DNA of 10,124 nucleotides. Origin: Oscillospiraceae bacterium. GTDB lineage: Bacteria; Bacillota; Clostridia; Oscillospirales; Ruminococcaceae. A program made the translations under genes and the position numbers. Below the pieces are notes generated by a model, which did not search any database, was not told where the DNA came from, and saw nothing but the letters and a program-made list of their open reading frames with translations. Below, in pieces: positions 4,318-10,124 of the stretch (positions are counted from its first letter, which is position 1; the number at the start of each line of letters is the position of its first letter). The stretch covers positions 1 through 10,124 of the forward strand of contig JAEDHF010000064.1 of assembly GCA_016297165.1 (NCBI GenBank), written 5' to 3'.

Positions 4318-6252
4318 ATGTCACGTTTTGGCCGTAAAATGCTTATTTTATCAGTCATATCGATATTTTTAACGGCGGCTCTTTCAATTATAGTTTCTGC
4401 CGTACTTTTCTCTAATTATAACAATTCAATTATTCTTGAAAGGGCGAGGGTTGGCGTAAATATTCTTAAGCAGGAGCTTGTCCGCGAGGAGGAGAACCTC
4501 GCCGAGCTTTATTCCCACTGGACAGATATGGACAGCCTTATCGCCCTTATTAACGGCGGAGATGAAGCCTCCGTGAAGTCCGACTGGGAGAGACTTTCCG
4601 CTTCGGAATATGAATTCTGCAATATTACCGACAGCAACGGCTCAACCCTCTGGAGCAGTCCTAATTTCAATATTACTTCTATAAGAGTATCTCCGGCTTT
4701 ATCGGGCAGTATGTCCGCAGGACTTCTTTCCGACCCGAATATGCCCTTATTCTATTTCTACTGTGCCCCGATAAAATCCGAAGGAAAGGTAATCGGCTCT
4801 CTGACGATAGGCTTCGACCTTAAGGCTACCGAATGGCTCGAAAACGTAAAGAAGCAGTCAGGCAACGAAATTACCGTATTCAGCGGTAAGACCCGTTATT
4901 CAACCACCGTTCTGAATGCCGACGGCTCCCGTGCGGTAGGTACCGATATGGCGTCTGAGGTTGAAGAAACCGTTGTCGTAGGCTTAAAGGAATATACAGG
5001 CAGAGCTACAGATGTGGGCAAACCATTTTTCGTATGCTACGAGCCTATGTTTGATATGAACGGAAATTTTATCGGCGCATATTTCGCTGGTACCGACACC
5101 TTGGAGGCGGATTCAAGCTTTGCAACAACCATTCTGCTCTCCTCTCTGTCGGCTCTTGTAGTTATGATAGTAATGTGCGTTTTATCCTACAGCTACATAA
5201 GAAAAGTTGTCGTAAAGCCTGTAACTCTTCTTGAACGTCTTGCCGACGATATGAGTAAGGGCGAGCTTCGGACGCCCGATTTCACCTACAAATTCGATAA
5301 GGATGAAATAGGCGATTTTGCTATAAAGCTGCAGGATACCAAGCACCGACTCAGTGCCTACATAAGCGATATAAGCTCTATCCTTGACTATATGTCAAGA
5401 GGCGACTTTACCAAGACTCCCGATGTGATGTATCAGGGCGACTTTACCGCTATTATCGACAGCTTTACGAGAATACGGGAAGTTCTCGGCGATATGCTGT
5501 GTAATATGAATATATCCTCGGAGGAGGTTCGCGTTGGCTCTAAGCAGATGGCGGAGGGCTCCCAGTCCCTTGCCGAGGGTACAACCCGTCAGGCTGCCGC
5601 TATCGAGGAGCTTTCCTCCACCATAACAGAGATAAACAATCAGGTTGGTATCAATGCAGAAAATGCCGCAAAGGCAAAGGATTATTCCTCCGAGGTAGAA
5701 AATAAGATTATAAGGCAGAATCATGAGGTCAACGAGATGGTTTCTGCTATGAAGGAAATCGAAGAAAAGTCAAAGGAAATCGAGAATATTATCAAGACTA
5801 TCGACGATATCGCGTTCCAGACCAATATTCTCGCTCTTAATGCAGCGGTAGAGGCTGCCAGAGCGGGAGAAGCGGGCAAGGGCTTTGCGGTTGTAGCCGA
5901 TGAGGTAAGAAATCTTGCCTCTAAAAGTGCCGAAGCGGCTAACAATACCACACAGCTTATCACCGCTTCCATAGAGGCTGTTGATAAGGGTTCACGGATT
6001 GCTGTTGCTACTGCCGAAACTATGAAAGAGGTTATGGATATTTCGAAACAGTCAACAGAGCTTATCGTAGGAATAGCAGACGCAAGCGCAAATCAGGCGG
6101 ATTCAATCAAGCAGGTTATGGCGGGTATCGACCAGATTTCACAGGTTGTTCAGATGAACTCCGCTACTGCTGAAGAAACTGCTGCCTCCTGCGAGGAGAT
6201 TAGCGGACAGTCCGATATCCTTAAGAATCAGATTTCAAGATTCATTATCTGA
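4318..6252 (+). CDS. Membrane-bound methyl-accepting chemotaxis protein
   Basis: This 644-residue receptor has a short basic N-terminus, a first membrane helix (about 8-31), an extracellular sensor region (about 33-268), a second membrane helix (270-293), a HAMP domain starting IRKVVVKPVTLLERLADD (about 294-347) and a second HAMP-like segment (about 348-395). The cytoplasmic signalling coiled coil follows. Its conserved hairpin tip is near 497-535, with FQTNILALNAAVEAARAGEA beginning at F500. Glu/Gln-rich segments such as QAAAIEELSSTITEI (425-439) and ATAEETAASCEEI near the C-terminus are likely methylation sites. The sensor region looks Cache-like, especially its membrane-proximal half ending MFDMNGNFIGAYFAGTDT; the ligand cannot be told. 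No CheR-binding pentapeptide ends the protein. GGAGGT precedes the ATG by 5 bases. It is a single-gene unit with no other che genes nearby. Confidence 0.95.
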   Translation: MSRFGRKMLILSVISIFLTAALSIIVSAVLFSNYNNSIILERARVGVNILKQELVREEENLAELYSHWTDMDSLIALINGGDEASVKSDWERLSASEYEFCNITDSNGSTLWSSPNFNITSIRVSPALSGSMSAGLLSDPNMPLFYFYCAPIKSEGKVIGSLTIGFDLKATEWLENVKKQSGNEITVFSGKTRYSTTVLNADGSRAVGTDMASEVEETVVVGLKEYTGRATDVGKPFFVCYEPMFDMNGNFIGAYFAGTDTLEADSSFATTILLSSLSALVVMIVMCVLSYSYIRKVVVKPVTLLERLADDMSKGELRTPDFTYKFDKDEIGDFAIKLQDTKHRLSAYISDISSILDYMSRGDFTKTPDVMYQGDFTAIIDSFTRIREVLGDMLCNMNISSEEVRVGSKQMAEGSQSLAEGTTRQAAAIEELSSTITEINNQVGINAENAAKAKDYSSEVENKIIRQNHEVNEMVSAMKEIEEKSKEIENIIKTIDDIAFQTNILALNAAVEAARAGEAGKGFAVVADEVRNLASKSAEAANNTTQLITASIEAVDKGSRIAVATAETMKEVMDISKQSTELIVGIADASANQADSIKQVMAGIDQISQVVQMNSATAEETAASCEEISGQSDILKNQISRFII

Positions 6253-6275
6253 TAATTCTGTAGTTAACCAATAAC

Positions 6276-6397
6276 TAGTGTGTGCTCAATAACTGTCAGC
6301 AGGACAGTTACCCCTCAAATCCTGAAAATCAGGCTTTAAGCTGCACACACTACTTGATGTCAAGCTCATTTCGTCCTTAAGGACGAACAGACATTAA
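6276..6397 (+). repeat. Modular hairpin repeat, copy B (short form)
   Basis: An outer 10-bp stem TAGTGTGTGC/GCACACACTA (6276-6285 with 6343-6352) encloses two hairpins: 6290-6297/6303-6310 (8 bp) and CCTGA/TCAGG at 6321-6325/6329-6333. This gives a three-way-junction shape. After it comes a tail with the palindrome CTTGATGTCAAG and the hairpin TTCGTCC/GGACGAA (6370-6376/6381-6387), ending CAGACATTAA. The 41-base tail 6348-6388 matches copy A (147-187) with one mismatch. It starts 23 bases after the chemoreceptor stop, so it lies in that gene's 3' region. Confidence 0.85.
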
Positions 6398-6398
6398 C

Positions 6399-6431
6399 AA
6401 ACTCCGCGATTTTGCCGTCGCGGAGTTTTGT
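6399..6431. terminator. Bidirectional terminator between chemoreceptor and metH
   Basis: An 11-bp stem AAACTCCGCGA/TCGCGGAGTTT (6399-6409 with 6418-6428) has an 8-base loop. It continues into TTTGTTTT on the plus strand and has a GTTTGTT tail on the minus strand. It lies 13 bases past the metH stop and can end both convergent transcripts. It abuts repeat copy B directly. Confidence 0.88.
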
Positions 6432-6441
6432 TTTGCATATT

Positions 6442-8793
6442 TTATCCGTAAATACTCTTAGCTATGTCAACGGTTTCCTTTGCGTCCTTAGCGTAGAAAT
6501 CCGCACCGATGTTTTCAGCATAATCCTTGGTAAGAACTGCGCCGCCTACTACTATTTTACAGTCAAGACTATTATCCCGGATAAGCTTTATTGTATCCTC
6601 CATAGCCCCTAAGGTAGTAGTCATAAGGGCGCTTAAGCCAACAAGTCTTACGTCGTGTTCCTTAGCGGCGGCTACAACCTTTTCGGGAGGAACGTCCTTT
6701 CCTAAATCAATAACGGTATAGCCGTAGTTTTCGAGAAGGGTTTTTACAATATTTTTACCGATATCGTGGATATCTCCCTTAACGGTTGCGATAACGATTT
6801 TACCCTTGCTTATCTGTTCGCCGCCACTCATTTTCTCCTTAATGACAGCGAAGCAGGCCTGCGCCGCATTAGCGGAAAGTATAAGCTGGGGCAGGAAAAT
6901 CTTACCCTTTTCGAAATCTGCGCCTGCACGGTCGAGGGCAGGAATAAGCTCAAGATTGATGATATCCATAGCGTCGGTACATTTAAGCTTTTCTCTTGTG
7001 AGAATTGCTGCGTCCTCCTTTAAGCCCTTTTCAATGGCATAGGAGAGGGTTACCTCTGCTTTAGGGGCAGGTGCATTCTGTACTGTATTTCCGAAACGTG
7101 CGATAAAATCCTTCGAGTTTTCGTCTGCGCCGGATAGAAGTCTGAAAGCGAAAACTGCTCCCGACATAGCGGCAATATTTGGGTTAATAATAGGAAGGTC
7201 AAGACCTGCATACAAGGCGGCGGAAAGGAAGGTGCTGTTTATTACCTCGCGGCAGGGAAGTCCAAAGGAAATATTGGACACGCCGAGGACGGTTTTTACT
7301 CCGAGACGCTCCTTAACGAGGGCGACTGCCTTAAGAGTTTCGGGGACAGCCTTCTGCTCCGTGCTTGCGGTTAAGGTAAGGCAGTCTATATACACATCAT
7401 TTTTCGGTATGCCGTATTTTTCCGCTTCCTTTACGATTTTTACCGCAATTTCAAAGCGTTCCTCTGCGGTTGGCGGAATACCTCTGCTGTCGAGGGTCAG
7501 TCCCACCACCGAAGCGCCGTATTTCTTTACGACGGGAAGAATTGCGTCAAGGGATTCCTGTTCGCCGTTTACGGAGTTTACGATTGCTTTTCCGTTATAA
7601 ACTCTTAGCGCCGCTTCAATTACCTCGGGCTTGGTGCTGTCTATCTGTAAGGGAAGGTCGGTAATGCTCTGGAGCGCCTTAACTACCCTTATCATCATTT
7701 CCTTTTCGTCTATTTCGGGCAGTCCTACGTTAACGTCAAGAATATCTGCTCCTGCGTTAATCTGTTCGAGAGCCTGATTTAGTATATAGTTGATATCGTT
7801 ATTTCTGAGGGCTTCTTTAAAGAGCTTTTTTCCCGTAGGATTTATTCTCTCGCCGATAATTTTCGGGCAGTCTATTGTAACCGTCCTGCTGTAGCTTGAA
7901 ACCGAGGGAGAGATTTCCTTGAATTCTCTCTTTTTCGGCGGATTTTCCTTAAGCATTCCGATTACCGCTCTTATATAGTCGGGAGAGGTACCGCAGCAGC
8001 CGCCGAAAACCTTTACGCCGAGAGCGGAAAACCGCTTGTACTGCTCTGCGAATTCCTCGGGGCCTACGCTGTATGCGCCTGTAACGGGGTCGGGAAGACC
8101 TGCATTCGCTTTTATTACGAGGGGAAGATTTGTAAAGCGGCTTATTTCCTCGGTTATTTCATAAAGCTCGTCGGGAGCGAGGGAGCAGTTAACGCCGATA
8201 GCGTCAACGCCGAGACCGCTAAGGGTAAGCGCCATAGCCGATGGAGAAACGCCCGTAAAGGTTCTTCCGTTTTTCTCGAAGGTCATATATGAGAATACGG
8301 GAAGGTCGGAGTTCTCCTTAGCCGCTAAAACTGCCGCCTTTATTTCGTAAAGGTCGGTCATTGTTTCTATAACGATAAGGTCGGCTTTATCACGTCCTGC
8401 CTTAACTATTTCGGCAAAAATATCGTAGGCTTCTTCAAAGGTCATAGTACCGGCAGGCTCTAAAAGCGCTCCGATAGGTCCTATATCGAGAGCCACAAGG
8501 GTATCCGTTCCCTTAGCGGCTTCTCTCGCAATATCGAGAGCCTTATTTACCGTTTCCTCGGTGGTATGTCCCTCGTTTTTAAGCTTATAGCGGTTTGCAC
8601 CGAAGGTGTTGGCACTGATTATATCCGAACCTGCCTCTATATAGGAGCGGAGTACGGCACGCACGTCCTCCTCACGCTTGAAATTCATAATTTCAGAGGT
8701 TTCGCCCGGCTCCATTCCTCTTTTCTGAAGCTCCGTACCGAAACCGCCGTCAAGAACAACATAATCTCTTTCTAACAGTTCCTTAATTGTCAC
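6442..8793 (-). CDS. metH: Cobalamin-dependent methionine synthase, lacking the reactivation domain
   Basis: This 783-residue enzyme transfers a methyl group from 5-methyl-tetrahydrofolate through cobalamin to homocysteine. Domain one (about 1-285) is the homocysteine module with the zinc cysteines C203 and C266-C267 (GGCCGTS). Domain two (about 308-565) is the pterin-binding barrel (IIGERINPTGKK). The cobalamin cap helices are at about 585-660. The cobalamin domain (about 663-783) carries DIHDIGK with H676 as the likely cobalt ligand and VVGGAVLT near the end. The protein stops there, whereas the Escherichia coli type has a further AdoMet-binding reactivation domain. That function is encoded by the adjacent upstream gene. 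The GTG start at 8793 overlaps the upstream stop by 11 bases (GTGACAATTAA), suggesting coupled translation; AAAGGA lies upstream. Confidence 0.96.
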   Translation of the reverse strand: MTIKELLERDYVVLDGGFGTELQKRGMEPGETSEIMNFKREEDVRAVLRSYIEAGSDIISANTFGANRYKLKNEGHTTEETVNKALDIAREAAKGTDTLVALDIGPIGALLEPAGTMTFEEAYDIFAEIVKAGRDKADLIVIETMTDLYEIKAAVLAAKENSDLPVFSYMTFEKNGRTFTGVSPSAMALTLSGLGVDAIGVNCSLAPDELYEITEEISRFTNLPLVIKANAGLPDPVTGAYSVGPEEFAEQYKRFSALGVKVFGGCCGTSPDYIRAVIGMLKENPPKKREFKEISPSVSSYSRTVTIDCPKIIGERINPTGKKLFKEALRNNDINYILNQALEQINAGADILDVNVGLPEIDEKEMMIRVVKALQSITDLPLQIDSTKPEVIEAALRVYNGKAIVNSVNGEQESLDAILPVVKKYGASVVGLTLDSRGIPPTAEERFEIAVKIVKEAEKYGIPKNDVYIDCLTLTASTEQKAVPETLKAVALVKERLGVKTVLGVSNISFGLPCREVINSTFLSAALYAGLDLPIINPNIAAMSGAVFAFRLLSGADENSKDFIARFGNTVQNAPAPKAEVTLSYAIEKGLKEDAAILTREKLKCTDAMDIINLELIPALDRAGADFEKGKIFLPQLILSANAAQACFAVIKEKMSGGEQISKGKIVIATVKGDIHDIGKNIVKTLLENYGYTVIDLGKDVPPEKVVAAAKEHDVRLVGLSALMTTTLGAMEDTIKLIRDNSLDCKIVVGGAVLTKDYAENIGADFYAKDAKETVDIAKSIYG

Positions 8794-9415
8794 AGCTTTT
8801 GTTTTCCTTTCTAAGTTTACAGGTTTCCCTTAAATTGCAGCTTTCACAGCTTCTTTTTCTCTTTTCTATAGGCTTATCCGAAACGCCGATAACTGCGGTT
8901 ACGGATTTTCTCGGTATAAGAATATGGCTTTCCGTCGCAGTAAGCCCGATTAGCTTATTTGCATTAAGAAAAGCGATAAAGGCTTCCTGTTCCGAAATGG
9001 GATAATCGCCGTAGCCGGGGCTGTAACGGCTTGTAAAATATCCCTTTACCGCCTTTTTCATCTCGATTTCACAGCTGTCGCAGTATTCCTCTATAAGAGC
9101 GCTCGCCATAGAGTCAAGGATTACTGCATAAGCCATATCGGAAATTTCAGCCCGTCTAATAAGGCTGTCGGCGGCTACTCCTAAGGTAGCGGCAAAGAGT
9201 ATCACTCTGTCGCAGTCCCTAATATGCTCCATTATATCCTCGCCCTTAAGAAGGGGGAGAGCCTCGCTTTTGTTTACCGCCCTGTAGCAGTATTTCATAG
9301 CGGCATTCTCCCTTAGCTCCTTTTCCGCCTTACAGAGCAGGGAATAGGTGGCTTCATCGGGCTGGTTTCCTCTGTAGCCTAAATATCTTAGGGCTTCTTT
9401 CTGAATTTCCGTCAT
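8783..9415 (-). CDS. Stand-alone methionine synthase reactivation (AdoMet-binding) domain protein
   Basis: This 210-residue protein resembles the C-terminal activation domain of MetH, which uses AdoMet and an electron donor to rescue MetH after its cobalamin oxidises to cob(II)alamin. The AdoMet-binding signature is visible as R130-YSPGYGDYP (RxSPGY), with the preceding core VILFAATLGVAADSLI and the closing TESHILIPRKSVTAVIG. It is shorter than the E. coli domain. Beyond the fold is a Cys-rich tail with C190, C193, C199 and C208, which could bind a metal or iron-sulfur cluster. It overlaps metF by ATGA on one side and metH by 11 bases on the other, so the three products are made together. Separate reactivation subunits are known in Thermotoga and Clostridia. 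The protein ends with DN, 2 residues after the last Cys. Confidence 0.9.
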   Translation of the reverse strand: MTEIQKEALRYLGYRGNQPDEATYSLLCKAEKELRENAAMKYCYRAVNKSEALPLLKGEDIMEHIRDCDRVILFAATLGVAADSLIRRAEISDMAYAVILDSMASALIEEYCDSCEIEMKKAVKGYFTSRYSPGYGDYPISEQEAFIAFLNANKLIGLTATESHILIPRKSVTAVIGVSDKPIEKRKRSCESCNLRETCKLRKENKSCDN

Positions 9416-10124
9416 AGAAGCTTTCCTACCAAATCAACGATTTTCTTGGCTACATAGGGATTGTTCATGGTATAAAGGTGAATACCCTCTACGCCGTTGG
9501 AGATAAGGTCAACAATCTGGTCGGCGGCGTAGGCTATACCTGCGTCAACGAGAGCCTCGGGGCGGTTTTCGTATTTCTGCAGCATTTTCGAGAATTTCTG
9601 GGGGAAGCTTGCTCCGCACATTGTTACCATACGCTCAATCTGATTCTTATTTGTTACAGGCATAATTCCTGCCGAAACGGGAACTTTTATTCCTGCGATT
9701 CTTACCTTTTCGATAAAGTCGTAAAAGGCTCTGTTATCGAAGAAAAGCTGGGAAATGAGGGTTTGTGCCCCGGCGTCAACCTTCTTTTTTAGGTTCAGAA
9801 CGTCGGTTATCATATCGGGTGCTTCGGAATGTACCTCAGGGTAGCAGGCTCCCGAAATTCCGAAATCGCCGTTTTCCTTAATAAAGGAAACTAGGTCGCT
9901 GGCATATCTGAAATCCGTTTTCGGCGGTATATCGGGGTTTATATCTCCTCGGAGTGCAAGAATATTTTCTATACCTGCCTCGCTGAATTTACCGAGAATA
10001 GCCTTTAGCTCCTCCCTTGTGTAGTTAACACAGGTTACATGAGCCATAGCCTCGGTCTTATACCTATTCTTTATGCAGGAGGCAATATCGGAGGTAAGGT
10101 CGCTGGCGGCGTTGCCTCCTGCCC
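9412..10124 (-). CDS. metF: Methylenetetrahydrofolate reductase, 5' end cut by window edge
   Basis: The reading frame is open to the right end of the window (237 residues seen). It begins inside the protein with AGGNAASDLTSDIASCIKNR, the segment after the first FAD-barrel strands. Further family motifs follow in order: AMAHVTC, ILALRGDINPD, GACYPEVHSEAP, ISQLFFDN and SAGIMPVTN. The enzyme reduces 5,10-methylene- to 5-methyl-tetrahydrofolate with FAD, supplying the methyl donor for MetH. About 50-60 N-terminal residues lie outside the window. The internal ATG at 10047 is not the real start, since homology continues upstream of it. The stop overlaps the next start as ATGA, placing metF first or early in a methionine operon. 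Any AdoMet or cobalamin riboswitch would lie beyond the edge. Confidence 0.96.
   Translation of the reverse strand, partial: AGGNAASDLTSDIASCIKNRYKTEAMAHVTCVNYTREELKAILGKFSEAGIENILALRGDINPDIPPKTDFRYASDLVSFIKENGDFGISGACYPEVHSEAPDMITDVLNLKKKVDAGAQTLISQLFFDNRAFYDFIEKVRIAGIKVPVSAGIMPVTNKNQIERMVTMCGASFPQKFSKMLQKYENRPEALVDAGIAYAADQIVDLISNGVEGIHLYTMNNPYVAKKIVDLVGKLL

Noticed and set aside
9412..10047. metF as a short complete 211-residue gene starting at the ATG at 10047
   Set aside because: The same frame continues upstream to the window edge with family-specific sequence (AGGN...LTSDIA), so the ATG is internal and the gene is partial.

Overview
The window looks like chromosomal DNA of a low-to-mid GC Gram-positive anaerobe of the class Clostridia (Oscillospiraceae/Ruminococcaceae-like is my best guess). 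The basis is strong AGGAGG-type ribosome sites, TTG and GTG starts, a Bacillus-type L10 leader, and a methionine synthase whose reactivation domain is a separate gene. No phage, plasmid or insertion-sequence genes are visible.

Layout. (1) 1-437: a terminator for an off-window gene, then a dense run of six consecutive hairpins (copy A of a dispersed repeat), then a short leader. (2) 438-2930, plus strand: a signalling operon with a stand-alone Hpt protein, a REC-HD-GYP regulator, and a second REC with a degenerate HD-GYP. The last two ORFs overlap by ATGA. Together they read as one REC-HD-GYP-REC-HD-GYP protein interrupted by a one-base frame change inside the first HD-GYP domain. (3) 2931-4168, minus strand: rplJ-rplL with a near-ideal promoter, an L10-binding leader and a leader terminator. 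The pair is cut off from its usual rplKA and rpoBC neighbours. (4) 4242-6252, plus strand: a membrane chemoreceptor with its own promoter, divergent from rplJL. (5) 6276-6431: a shorter copy (B) of the hairpin repeat, then a terminator shared by convergent transcripts. (6) 6442-10124, minus strand: a tightly overlapping methionine operon of metF (cut by the window edge), a separate methionine synthase reactivation protein, and metH lacking that domain.

How the genes work together. The Hpt and REC domains fit a multistep phosphorelay ending in cyclic-di-GMP breakdown by the first HD-GYP, with the second HD-GYP probably regulatory; no sensor kinase lies in the window. MetF makes 5-methyl-tetrahydrofolate, MetH uses it with cobalamin to methylate homocysteine, and the small protein rescues oxidised cobalamin on MetH.

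The least expected features are the modular hairpin repeat, present in a long and a short form, and the split HD-GYP gene. The remaining genes belong to recognisable families.
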